Assembly (NCBI GenBank): GCA_947044405.1 | Contig: CAMRHE010000167.1 | Location: forward strand, 1 to 64,000 | Length of the DNA stretch: 64,000 nucleotides | From: Leptodactylus fallax | Lineage: Eukaryota; Chordata; Amphibia; Anura; Leptodactylidae | Direction: 5' to 3' | The notes under the pieces: generated by a model | The model's database searches: none | What the model was told of the DNA's origin: nothing | The model's input: only the letters and a program-made list of their open reading frames with translations | Made by a program: the position numbers and the translations under genes | Shown here: positions 10,541-20,599 of the stretch, piece by piece | Numbering within the stretch: the stretch's first letter is position 1 | Layout: each line of letters begins with the position of its first letter

Positions 10541-11518
10541 TGTAAGAGACAGCCAATGTTGTCTTAAGCTTCATTTGTCTGTATAAACTGTTAATGTTGA
10601 ATGTATTTCTGTGATTCTGTTCCTTTAAGACAGCAGCCACTGTAATTGTGACATGATGCTGGAGTGAGACCCCCCCCCTTTTATGTCAGCCTGCCTGTTC
10701 TGCAGACAGAGTGTGAGCAGAGAAGCAGGAAGTGACGAGACAGAGAGCAGCAGCCATCTTGGCAAGTGTTGTATTGAACTGGTGTGGAGATTTTTCTGTA
10801 CAGCTAAGCTGTATCTTGGTCCAGAGACAAACAGAGTGTAAAGAGACAACAGGACTAGTGAGTCCACGTGAAAGGAACTGTGCTCAGTGGCTGATCAGTG
10901 AGACTGACATTGTGACTGTGTATATGGATACCACAGATAGAGACTCGCAGTGCTGTTGATGTACTGGACGGCACCTGCTAAATCCCGGCTTACATCCCAG
11001 CTCAGTGTATGGATTCTGCAGGACTGTCAGTGTGCTGAGTGGAATCTGCTGTTGGATTACATTGCCTTCAGTTGGTTTCCCTGTCTGTTAAAGAGGACTT
11101 CATTTCTCCCAAGATCCTGATAACCGTGAGGAGAGGACGCTTCACTATAAAAGAAAGGACCGACTTTGGGCCCCACCGCGCGCTTCTACAGACTGTAAGC
11201 GGTCCACCTGGACCACTGGGGAAAAGGGGGTGCACCCAAATGTGAAGTCAGGGTCAGTTAGGGATAGTTTTGAGTATATTGTTCATTCAGTGTCCATACT
11301 GCAGAAGTGGACAGAGTAAAAGTAGAAACCATTGCAGAATTTGCCTTGAAATTGTTCATGCTATATTGTATATTTTGCTTGTCTTTAGCCCTGTCATTTT
11401 ACCTTTAACTAGCCTTTATTAACTTATAGTAAATATATATTTTTTTTTCTTGAACTACCGCGTGTGCGTTCATTTCTGGTTGCGGAGTCCAAACCACCTG
11501 CCTTGCTCTCGGTTCACA
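10541..11518 (+). repeat. 3' LTR of the Ty3/gypsy element (978 bp)
   Basis: This is a near-identical repeat of 4351-5327, beginning TGTAAGAGACAG after a G-rich polypurine tract (10528-10537). It ends GGTTCACA at 11518, where the interrupted minisatellite resumes after TGCT. Confidence 0.95.
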
Positions 11519-12690
11519 TGCTCCCGAAAAGCCCGACACAATATAATATACTCCACAGTGGCCCCACACAGTATAACAGGCTCCTCACACTGTCCATTCC
11601 CCCAGTATAAAACTCCACAGTGGCCCATAGTATAATATGCTCCCCAGAGGGCCCCCGCTAGTATAATGCTCCACAGTGCCCCCTCCAGTATTTTGCTCCA
11701 CAGTGGCCCCACGCAATATATTATGCTCCCCAGAGCGTCCCCCCACCATAATGTTCCACAGTAGGCCCCACGCAGTATAATATGCTCCCCAGAGGGCCCC
11801 CTAGTATAATGCTCATTAGTCCCCCCCAAATAATGCCCCACAGTGGCGCCACGCAATATAATATGCTCTGCTGATGCCCCCCCCCAGAATAATGCTCCAC
11901 AGTGACCTTACTCAGTATAACATGCTCCAGAATGGCCTCCACACAGTATAATATACTGCCCAGAGAGGTTTCCCCAGTATAATACTCACAGTGGCCCAAA
12001 ACAGTATAATATGCTCTTCAGAGCCCCCCCCCAGTATAATGTTCCACAGTGGCCCAAAACAGTATAACATGCTCTCCAGAGCACCCCCCCAGTATAATGC
12101 TCCACGGTGGCCCCGCACAGTATAATATACTGGGGGCCCCTCTGGAGAGCATATTATACTGTGTGGGGCACAGTGGAGCATTATACTGGGGGGGCTCTGG
12201 AGAGCATATTATACTGTGTGGGGCCACTGTGGAGCATTATACTGGGGAGGGGGCCCTCTGGAGAACATGTTATATTCTGCGGGGCCTCTATGGAGTATTA
12301 TAAAGTGTGGGGGGGGCTCTGGAGAGCATGTTATATTCTGTGGGGCCACTTTGGAGCATTATACTGGGGGGCCCCTCTGGAGAGCATAATGCTCCAAAGT
12401 GGCCCCACAGAATATAACATTATCTCCAGAGGCCCCCCCCACACACATTATAATTTTCCACAGAGGCCCCACAGAATATAACATGCTATCCAGAGGGGCC
12501 CCTTCCCCAGTACAATGCTCCACAGTGGCCCCAAACAGTATAATATGCTATCCAGAGGGGGCCCCCAGTATAATATGCTATCCAGAGGGGGCCCCCCAGT
12601 ATAATATGCTATCCAGAGGGGGCCCCCCAGTATAATATGCTATCCAGAGGGGGCCCCCAGTATAATGCTCCACAGGGGCCCTACAGTGCT
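11519..12690. repeat. Right half of the CAGTATAATATGCTCC minisatellite, with internal inversions
   Basis: Units resemble 'cagtataatatgctccacagtggcccca' (about 26-32 bp). At about 12130-12390 the units run in the opposite orientation, then flip back, so the array contains an inverted block and can fold on itself. From 12535 to 12660 a tighter subarray repeats 'tatgctatccagagggggccccccagtata' about four times. Open frames across the array on both strands are repeat artefacts. Confidence 0.85.
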
Positions 12691-13161
12691 ATTATTATAT
12701 TATATTCTGGGGTCTCTTCAGACCCCAGAGTATAATAATCGAAGGCCCGAGGTAAGTAAGGTAAAATAACAAACAGTTATACTCACCTTGACTTACCTCT
12801 CCTGGGCCTCCTCGCGCTGCTCCGCTATCCCCGCCGGCGCTGGCTTCTTCTTCTCTGCGGCTGACGTCACGCATTCTGGACGTCACCGCTGAGGCCTGTG
12901 ATTGGGCCTCAGCGATTACGTGAGGCATGCCCCACGTGACCGCTGAGGCCAGGCCTCAGCAGTGATGTCCGGAACGCCAGAAGATGACGTCGGACGCCAA
13001 GGACAGGTGAGTAAAAATGTTTGTTATTTTTACTCTGTTATTGCTTTGGCCGGGCCTGACTCCGGGATCCGGAGTCATCAGGTTCTGGATCCCGGGGGCC
13101 CCTTTGGGGACGGGGCCCTGGGCAATTGCCCAGTTTGCCCCCCCCCCTAACGCCGGCCCTG
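12691..13161. repeat. Hairpin module and right end of a hAT-like element
   Basis: 12691-12740 is an inverted repeat (TATTCTGGGGTCTcttcAGACCCCAGAGTATAA). Next come a CTCACC...CTCTCCTGGGCC segment, two TGACGTCA-type sites and an inverted CTGAGGCC/GGCCTCAG block with GATTGG and CACGTG. The DNA ends CGCCGGCCCTG at 13161, a hAT-style terminus when read from the minus strand (CAGGGCCGGCG). The module recurs at 49182-49560, 57378-57806, 58553-58810 and in weaker form elsewhere. The palindromes and cAMP-element-like sites are visible; any regulatory role is speculation. Confidence 0.6.
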
Positions 13162-13851
13162 CCTATGGACAGACTCTCCCACCTCAGCTGTAGATCTCTG
13201 CAGTTCATCCAGAGTGATCATGGGCCTCTTGGCTGCATCTCTGATCAGTCTTCTCCTTGTTTGTGATGAAAGTTTAGAGGGACGGCCGGGTCTTGGTAGA
13301 TTTGCAGTGGTCTGATACTCCTTCCATTTCAATATGATCGCTTGCACAGTGCTCCTTGGGATGTTTAAAGTTTGGGAAAGCTTTTTGTATCCAAATCCGG
13401 CTTTAAACTTCTCCACAACAGTATCACAGACCTGCCTGGTGTGTTCCTTGGTCTTCATGATGCTCTCTGCGCTTTAAACAGAACCCCGAGACTATCACAG
13501 AGCAGGTGCATTTATACAGAGACTTGATTACACACAGGTGGATTATATTTATCATCATCAGTCATTTAGGACAACATTGGATCATTCAGAGATCCTCACT
13601 GAACTTCTGGAGTGAGTTTGCTGCACTGAAAGTAAAGGGGCCGAATAATATTGCACGCCCCACTTTTCAGTTTTTTATTTTTTTACAAAAGTTTAAAATA
13701 ACCAATAAATTTTGTTCCACTTCACGATTGTGTCCCACTTGTTGTTGATTCTTCACCAAAAAATTTAAATTTTATATCCTTATGTTTGAAGCCTGAAATG
13801 TGGCAAAAGGTTGAAAAGTTCAAGGGGGCCGAATACTTTTGCAAAGCACTC
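13162..13851 (-). mobile_element. Truncated Tc1-like element, family B (N-terminal transposase half)
   Basis: On the minus strand the end reads GAGTGCTTTGCAAAAGTATT with TA at 13852-13853. A transposase start at 13458 (MKTKEHTRQVCDTVVEKF) gives about 95 codons: a helix-turn-helix of the paired type (GYKKLSQTLNIPRSTV), a GRPSK linker and the start of the second helix bundle. It then runs into the hAT-like terminus at 13161. The catalytic domain and other inverted repeat are missing, so this is a dead half-element. Confidence 0.85.
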
Positions 13852-13853
13852 TA

Positions 13854-14035
13854 ATTATATATGTACAGCTGGTATACGTTATACATCTTCTTGTATATAG
13901 TGATATGGGCCATGCTGGTATAACCTGGGTATCTCCTGTATACAATTATATATGTACAGCTGGTATAAGTTATACATAGTCTTGTATATAGTGATATGGA
14001 CCATGCTGGTATAACCTGGGTATATATCATGTATC
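13854..14035. repeat. Outlying units of the ATATATGTACAGCTGGTATAA minisatellite
   Basis: About two copies of a compound unit (ATTATATATGTACAGCTGGTAT, ATACATCTTCTTGTATATAGTG, CCATGCTGGTATAACCTGGGTAT) lie here. The same unit forms the large array at 49021-51750, 35 kb away. That implies dispersal by transposition or duplication rather than local slippage. Confidence 0.8.
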
Positions 14036-14310
14036 TGTAAGGTAATTGGTAGTTGTACAATTCCCTAGTCTTGCTGCTAAAACAAGGAAGAAGGGAAAGA
14101 CAGAGACAGTGAGTCCTAAACTCGACCCAGCCCCTGGCCCTACCTACTGTAATTGCCACAACTGTCCTAATGGCACATATAACTGGGCTGCAATCCCTTC
14201 TCTGAATAAGTGTAACACAGAACAAGACAAAACTAAACAGAAGAGGAGTCAGCAAGCCAATGGTCAAAGGCAGAGAATCAAAGCAGTACCAAATATCTAA
14301 GCTAATGGCC
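14036..14310 (-). mobile_element. Truncated gypsy-type LTR fragment
   Basis: Read on the minus strand this matches the 3' part of the LTR at 38043-38698: shared blocks include CAGAGACAGTGAG, TAACACAGAACAAGACAAAACT-like and CAAAGCAGTACC. It begins at the LTR terminus TGTAAGG (14036) and fades near 14300. No internal region is attached. Confidence 0.6.
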
Positions 14311-15002
14311 AGTACTGCATCTGATATTTAGGCATGAGTGACACATTTTGCTAGAGAAAGAAGCCTGTCTACAGAAGCGATGTTTGGTACTGGGATTAGG
14401 CAAGGGAGGGGGCATTTTGGCTTTCAGGAAGAACACTGTGGCTTTCTTGGAGGTTATTATTTAGCACGTGCAACATTGTGGTTGGCATAATATATAAGGG
14501 GATAACACTTCCTGTTTATATAGTTTTGTAGTTCATCTGTTATCAGGATAGGTATTAGTCCAGCCAGACATTTGTGTGCATTTATGACTGTGACTCTGAA
14601 TGTAAGTGAGTAGTGACAGGTGGGTGTGTAGCTGCCATCTTAACAGCATCAGCCTATATGTGAGTGACAATAGATCACACTGCATGGGCTAATGTCTGGA
14701 GATGGGTGAACCTCTCAGGATTTGTTTTGTTTCAGGTTCCAGTTGCTCGGGTCCAAGATTTTTTTTCAGGGTGAACTAGTTTGGTAGAAACCACACCTTA
14801 AAATGGCTTAAAAAATAGTGTAGAATTCTCTTAGGGCTCCTAGGGACCTATCTATAAAACATAGTGTAGAATACTTCATAATCAACATTTACAGAAATAA
14901 AACACTTGAAATAGAACACTCTGTGTGTAAAGAATCTAGAAAATATAGGAGGTCACTTTTTTAATTTAATGACTGAAATAAACGTTTCAATATATATATA
15001 TA
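14311..15002. other. No gene seen; short piece of a TATAAAACATAGTG minisatellite at about 14815-14890
   Basis: This interval is unremarkable, moderately AT-rich DNA. At 14815-14890 two units of 'tcttagggctcctagggacctatctataaaacatagtgtagaata' occur, the same unit as in the array at 46590-47740. A short TA run is at 14991-15002. Confidence 0.5.
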
Positions 15003-15745
15003 TGTACATGTATGAGAAGATCACAATAAGGACATCATGGCTGGTTATCAGGAGGACACTACATGTATGAGAAGATAACCCGACCACAATAAGGACATCA
15101 TGGTTGGTTATCAGGAGGACACTAAATGTATGAGAAGATAACCCGACCACAATAAGGACATCATGGCTGGTTATCAGGAGGACACTAAATGTATGAGAAG
15201 ATAACCTGATCACAATAAGGACATCATGGCTGGTTATCAGGAGGACACTACGTGTATGAGAAGATAACCCGACCACAATAAGGTCATCATGACTGGTTAT
15301 CAGGAGGACACTACATGTATGAGAAGATAACCTGACCACAATAAGGACATCATGGCTGGATATCAGGAGGACACTACACGTATGAGAAGATAACCTGATC
15401 ACAATAAGGACATCATGGCTGGTTATCAGGAGGACACTACATGTATGAGAAGATAACCCGGCCACAATAAGGACATCATGGCTGGTTATCAGGACGGACA
15501 CTACATGTATGAGAAGATAACCCGACCACAATAAGGAGATCATGGCTGGTTATCAGGACGGACACTACATGTATGAGAAGATAACCTGACCACAATAAGG
15601 ACATCATGGCTGGTTATCAGGAGGGGACACTACATGTATGAGAAGATAACCTGACCACAATAAGGACATCATGGCTGGTTATCAGGAGGGGACACTACAT
15701 GTATGAGAAGATAACCCGACCACAATAAGGACATCATGGCTGGGT
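15003..15745. repeat. 62-bp-unit minisatellite, about 12 copies
   Basis: The unit contains TACATGTATGAGAAGATAAC, CCACAATAAGGACATCATGG and CTGGTTATCAGGAGGACAC. Copies are 90% or more alike, with small length variation (GAGGACAC, GACGGACAC, GAGGGGACAC). The 196-codon minus-strand frame here is the repeat translated and not a gene. Confidence 0.95.
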
Positions 15746-15829
15746 TTATGACAAGTTTCAGACCATAGAAAGTTCCCACATTCATGGTCTTATCCATTGG
15801 TAATTGCTCAAGAAAGGAGCTCTCACTAC

Positions 15830-16030
15830 TAAGGCTAGGTTCATATGTGCTCCGGTCTCACATCTGAGACGGACTGCTGTTTTCGCGGTTACAAGCAGTG
15901 TCTGTCGGGCTTCTGCCATTTCAAAACTGAAACCAGTGGAGCGAAAAGTCTTCTGCACAGGACTTTTCTCTCTGCCAATTTTTGGCTTTTTCCAACAGAG
16001 ACTCCAGCACAGATGTGATCTAAGGCTAAG
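15830..16030. mobile_element. Foldback MITE (GCTAGGTTCA family)
   Basis: It begins AAGGCTAGGTTCATATGTGC and ends CACAGATGTGATCTAAGGCT, an imperfect inverted repeat. Inside, GGACTTTTCTCTCTGCCAATTTT matches 25738-25975, another copy of the family. It has no coding capacity. Confidence 0.65.
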
Positions 16031-17650
16031 AGAAAATCTTGAAAACCTCAGAAAATTATTAAATTATTTATATTTGAAAAATGTTTCATTTTTATTTGTC
16101 TCCAAACTTATTTATAATTCTGTATAATTATGTAAAACCCTTTGAAAACATTTCCCTGAGACACTGCTCTATAGAATAAACACTGTGGGATTCCATGATA
16201 CGGGCTGAGTGCCATCTGGTGGAAGGATCTAGTATAATTCACAGTAATTTTCTTGGAAAGGTGGTTTATTTTTCGTTAAGTATTATTTTATCTTTCTTTT
16301 AGCTTTTGTGGCTCCTTACATTGTCTTATTCCCCAATGACTGGTTTGAGAAGAATTCTTTACCTTGTTGTGACCTACAGTAAAATGAGTAGACGTTATAC
16401 GAGTATGAGGTAGATGAGATTACTTTCTTATGTGTTGTGTTTTTCATGAAATGTTTTTGTTTTATTTATTTTTTTTGCTGCACTTTTTTCCATTCATGGG
16501 GTAAATGCAGTTTTGGGTTGAAGTGATTTCCCTATTAGAATAGTGAAGGAGATGTGGAGGGGCAATAGGATGTTAGTTGATTTTTTTTTTAATTAATTTT
16601 CCGTCTGCCATCTTTCCCTGGGTAATGATGGTGGCTCCAATTGACGTTGTGTTACTACTCCCAGTGGGCACGGTCACCTCATCAGCTTGGTTTCTCGCCA
16701 TACGTGTTTCTCTATGTGACCATCCTCCTGCTGCTGATGCACCTCGATCAGCGACCTCTGTCAACCCTTCGGCCAATCCCAGAATACTCTTTTTGATTTT
16801 GACCTGTTTAGTGCTCTGCACTGCACTAGAGCTCCACGGGTTCTTGGACATCCAGTTCCTGTGAGGGTCTCGTGTTTGTATTCCTGCTTTTTGTCCTCTT
16901 TCCTGACTCTGCTTCTGTTCCTGTTCCTGATCTGCTGTTACTCTGTGTATGATCTTTTTGACTTGCAAATCCATTGCCTCACTCAACCATTCTCTTACTT
17001 GACCCCTTGGTGCTTCACACTGGAATCATTCTGGCCTTTGGGTGACCTGCCACCTACCCAGGGACTACTCCTAGAGATACAGAAAATCAAGGGACCGCTT
17101 GGACATCTCCCTCAAGAGTAGCCCAAAGTCCAACCAGTAAGGTGGCACAGTGGGACTATGATCGGTGTCCTTTACAGTCTGTTTATAACAAAAAGATCAC
17201 AGGGGACACCGATGAGGAGAAGGATGAAGTGGGTGATTTTCTGCCTTTCCTTTATGGGAGCTTTTATATTCTAAGACAGTTTTTTCATTTGTAACTGAAA
17301 AGAGGAAATAGTGTCCACAAGTGACGGTATATAAGAAATGGGATCAGTGGCACCATTATGTCATACTGTTTATGAATAGACAAGCTCTTTACTTTATCTT
17401 TCTACCTGTTGAGGGTATTTGTTAGAACTTGACAATTAATCGGACATTTTATCTTCATGGTGATTATTTTGGCCTCTCCCCTTTTAAACCACTCCCCCTT
17501 TACAGTATGATGAAGTGTTGGGCGAACCCGTGAGATTCATCTCCCCTTGTTTTTTTTTCTGTCATTTCACGGCACCTTGCTAAATTATAATAGTGAAAGG
17601 CAACAAATCAGACACTGAGAATGTCTTTTTTTAATTTTCAAGAAAATAGC
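16031..17650. repeat. Dispersed repeat related to 54560-54800, with an inserted pyrimidine-rich block; no gene seen
   Basis: 16175-16260 (TGAGTGCCATCTGGTGGAAG, then TTCTTGGAAAG) and 17325-17400 (AAATGGGATCAGTGGC) both match 54560-54800, where they lie together. About 1 kb (16260-17290) is therefore extra here. That block is C/T-rich on the plus strand and resembles a decayed gypsy LTR tail, ending in 'caaagtccaaccagtaaggtgg'. The 137-codon minus-strand frame at 16573-16986 has no recognisable domain. Confidence 0.45.
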
Positions 17651-17654
17651 AAAG

Positions 17655-17935
17655 CAAAGACCCCATGTAGCGGGCCACAGCTAAAAAGCGCTGCAGCAAA
17701 AACTGCCATGGAAAGCATAACGGTTTTTCCCGCAGCCCTTTTCACAGAAAGTCCACAGAGTTTTCCTCTGCGGACTATCTGCTTCCATTAAACCTATAGA
17801 GAAACCACAATCATTTCTGTAGGTATAATTGACATGCTGCGATTTCCAAAACCACAATGGTTTTGGAAATCGCAACATTTCCACTGCATGTATTTTTCTG
17901 CAATGTGTGAATGGGATTCCATATTGGGTAACCAA
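17655..17935. mobile_element. MITE (CCCCATGTAGCGGGCC family)
   Basis: It contains CCCCATGTAG, GCTGCAGCAAAAA, AGAAAGTCCACAGAG, TATAATTGACATGCTGCG and a strong inverted repeat GATTTCCAAAACCA..TGGTTTTGGAAATC. Relatives lie at 26900-27125 and 60420-60990. No coding capacity. Confidence 0.6.
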
Positions 17936-18266
17936 AAAAAAAAAACAAACCCTATTGTTAGAGCAATAAAAATATTTTTTTCACATTATCAGGCTGCATC
18001 ACTGTTTATTGGGTAAAAAAAAACCCTAAATAACGGAGATCAGGCTGTGAGACTGCTTACTGGGTGAGCAACAAAAAAATAACACAAATTATAGGCAGAA
18101 CCAGTGTTTTTCTGTTAGACCAGCAGTTTGTATTTATTAACCCTTTCGCTGCCCGGAGTTTTTGAATATTTTGCCAGGACAATTTTCACAATTTTGAGAT
18201 GTACTGTACAAATAAAACGCAAAATTGCAACATTAAAAAATCATACTATTCCCCCATACCTATATA

Positions 18267-19594
18267 TAGTTGTGCTAAAAAGTTTACATACCCCGGCAGA
18301 GTTTTTGTTTTTTTTGGCCTTTTTTCAGAGAATATGAATGATAACACAAAAACTTTTTCTCCACTCATGGTTAGTGGTTGGTTGAAGCCATTTATTGTCA
18401 AACTTCTGTGTTTTCTCTTTTTAAATCTTAATGACAACCAAAAACATCAAAATGACCCTGTTCAAAAGTTCACATACCCTGGTGATTTTGGCCTGATAAC
18501 ATGCCCAGAAACCAAACCACGCTCAGGTAGACCAACCAAAATTTCGGCCACAACTGCCTGGAAAATTGTTCGGGATACAAAGAAAAACCCACACATAACA
18601 TCAGCTGAAATACAGGACTCTCTGAAAACTATCGGTGTGGCTGTTTCAAGATGCACAATAAGGAGGCACTTGAAGAAAAATGGGCTGCATGGTCGAGTTG
18701 CCAGAAGAAAGCCTTTACTGCGCAAATGCCACAAAGAATCTCGCCTTCAATACGCCAAACAGCACAGAGACAAGCCTCAAAACTTCTGGAACAAGATAAT
18801 TTGGAGTGATGAGACAAAAATCGAACTTTTTGGCCACAACCATAAACGTTACATTTGGAGAGGTGTCAACAAGGCCTATGATGAAAGGAACACCATTCCT
18901 ACTGTAAAGCACGGAGGTGGATCACTGATGGTGTGGGGATGTGTGAGCTTCAAAGGCACAGGAAACTTGGTCAAAGTTGAAGGAAAGATGAATGCAGCGC
19001 GTTATCAGCAAATACTGGAGGCAAATGTGCCCTCATCAGCCAGGAAGCTGCGCATGGGACGTACTTGGACGTTCCAACACGACAACGATGCAAAACACAA
19101 GGCCAAGTGGACCTGTGATTGGCTACAGCAGAAGAAAGTGAAGGTTCTGGAATGGCCATCTCAGTCTCCTGACCTCAATATCATTGAGCCGCTCTGGGGA
19201 GATCTCAAGCGCGCAGGACATGCAAGACAGCCCAGGAATTTACAGGAACTGGAGACTTTTTGCCAAGAAGAATGGGCAGTTTTGCCATCTGAGAAAATAA
19301 AGAGCCTCATCCACAACTACCACAAAAGACTTCAAGCTGTCATTGATGTTAGAGGGGGCAATACACGGTATTAAGAACTGGGGTATGTGAACTTTTGAAC
19401 AGGGCCATTTTGATGTTTTTGGTTGTCATTATGATTTAAAAAGAGAAAACACAGAAGTTTGACAATAAATGGCTTCAACCAACCACTAAACATGAGTGGA
19501 GAAAAAGTTTTGTGTTATCATTCATATTCTCTGAAAAAAGGCCAAAAAAACCCAAAAAAATCTGCCGGGATATGTAAACTTACTAGCACAACTG
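18267..19594 (+). mobile_element. Tc1-like transposon, family C (1328 bp)
   Basis: Termini are TAGTTGTGCTAAAAAGTTTA (left) and the complement of CAGTTGTGCTAGTAAGTTTA (right), with TA at 18265-18266 and 19595-19596. Inner inverted repeats of about 200 bp match (for example CCACTCATGGTTAGTGGTTG and its complement). The element is about 250-300 bp shorter than a full Tc1 because the transposase N-terminus is deleted. Confidence 0.95.
18502..19374 (+). pseudogene. Tc1 transposase, family C, lacking the first helix-turn-helix
   Basis: The frame is open from the left inverted repeat through to TAA at 19374. The recognisable protein starts at KPRSGRPTKISATTAW (AT-hook-like GRPTK), then the second DNA-binding helices (RCTIRRHLKKNGLHGRVARR). 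An uninterrupted DDE domain follows: WSDETKIELF, QHDNDAKHKA and SPDLNIIEPLW, with 34 residues between the second D and the E. The first 60 or so residues, including the initiator Met and first helix-turn-helix, are absent, so the protein could not start or bind ends normally. No stops interrupt the catalytic domain. Confidence 0.85.
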
Positions 19595-20599
19595 TATTTT
19601 CTGAAAGTAGACACCTGCAACTTTGTCAAAATGCCACTTGGTACTGTATATGAACCTTCATGCAATTTTGATTTAAAATGTATGTTTTATAAAAAATACA
19701 TGCAAATAAATTTATATTAGTTGCTAAAAGTGTAAACCAAACAAGTTATATGCACCAAACCTCCTAAAAAAGAGAGTTCAACATGTTCAGAGTTCATTCA
19801 TATCACTAAGGCCTACACCTGCATGCACATGTCTTCATAAAATCATCAGAACTGGAAGGAACAAAAATCTGCTTTTATGCTTGAAAAAAGTATCATCCTA
19901 TAAAACGTAGGTATTATACACTGTTCTGCCCAATGGATCAGAATCTGATGTTAAAAGTGTATAATCTCATTTTACATACTTGTGTTAATGTATAGTCTAA
20001 TTAGGTTATAGCACCATGTAGTGGCCTTTCAGTTACATTACCTGTTGAATTCTCCTTATGAAGCTATTGCATTATGGGAGCTACAATGCACTCTGGGTAA
20101 AGCAAGGCATTCTGGGAGCAAGAAACCTGCCCACAAGACATTGGGATGCCATGGGATGCTTGCACTACTCCACACTTGAGCTCCATTATCCTTGTGCAAG
20201 CATATCTGTTTTACCAGAACATATCAACATATCATATCAATATCATCATCACATTACCATATTTACAACCTGTTGACCAATAAATTCTTAGACTACAGAA
20301 AAAACAGTCTGTTTATTTGGAAGACAGAGAAGGTTTATGCTGTATGTCAGACTGCACACTGAGAGAACGTGTAAGAAGACAGAACAGTAAAACAGATGCT
20401 AGTCACAAGCAATAGTGGATTAGACTATACGGAGCCGCTATCACCCACATGGTCGTACATACGGGTATTGCAGCAGCCGCCATACAGTCACAAGTAACGA
20501 GTGTGCAACCCTCCAACACAATTCAGACCACGCTGAAATCTGTTTCTATCTGATTGAGGTGCACACAGAGACATTCAGTGGTCAGCAAGCAGACACGCA

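Larger units (their letters stand above)
4351..11518 (+). mobile_element. Near-complete young Ty3/gypsy LTR retrotransposon (7168 bp)
   Basis: Order is 5' LTR, TGG-type primer-binding site (TGGCGTAGTCGGCAGGAT from 5331), gag, pol (protease, reverse transcriptase, RNase H, integrase), a purine tract ending GTGGGGGGGAATA, and 3' LTR. The flanks share TGCT (4347-4350 and 11519-11522), or ATGCT if the terminal A is shared. The two LTRs differ by only a few bases, mostly homopolymer length. There is no env. The element landed inside a minisatellite. Integrase following RNase H excludes the Gmr1 order. I did not assign a clade. Confidence 0.95.

Noticed and set aside
11470..12635. Open frames with SIILYCVG-type repeats on both strands
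   Set aside because: Same minisatellite in direct and inverted orientation; no gene-like composition or start context.
3577..13161. Single hAT element spanning this interval
   Set aside because: The two ends are only loosely similar and the flanking 8-mers (CCGTTATA and CCTATGGA) differ, so they are probably halves of two elements.
14953..15543. 196-codon minus-strand frame with repeated TSHDVLIVVGLSSHTCSVLL
   Set aside because: Exact translation of the 62-bp tandem unit.
16573..16986. 137-codon minus-strand frame as a host gene
   Set aside because: No domain, low-complexity Q/E-rich stretch from a pyrimidine-rich repeat on the other strand; lies in an insertion relative to the 54560 copy.
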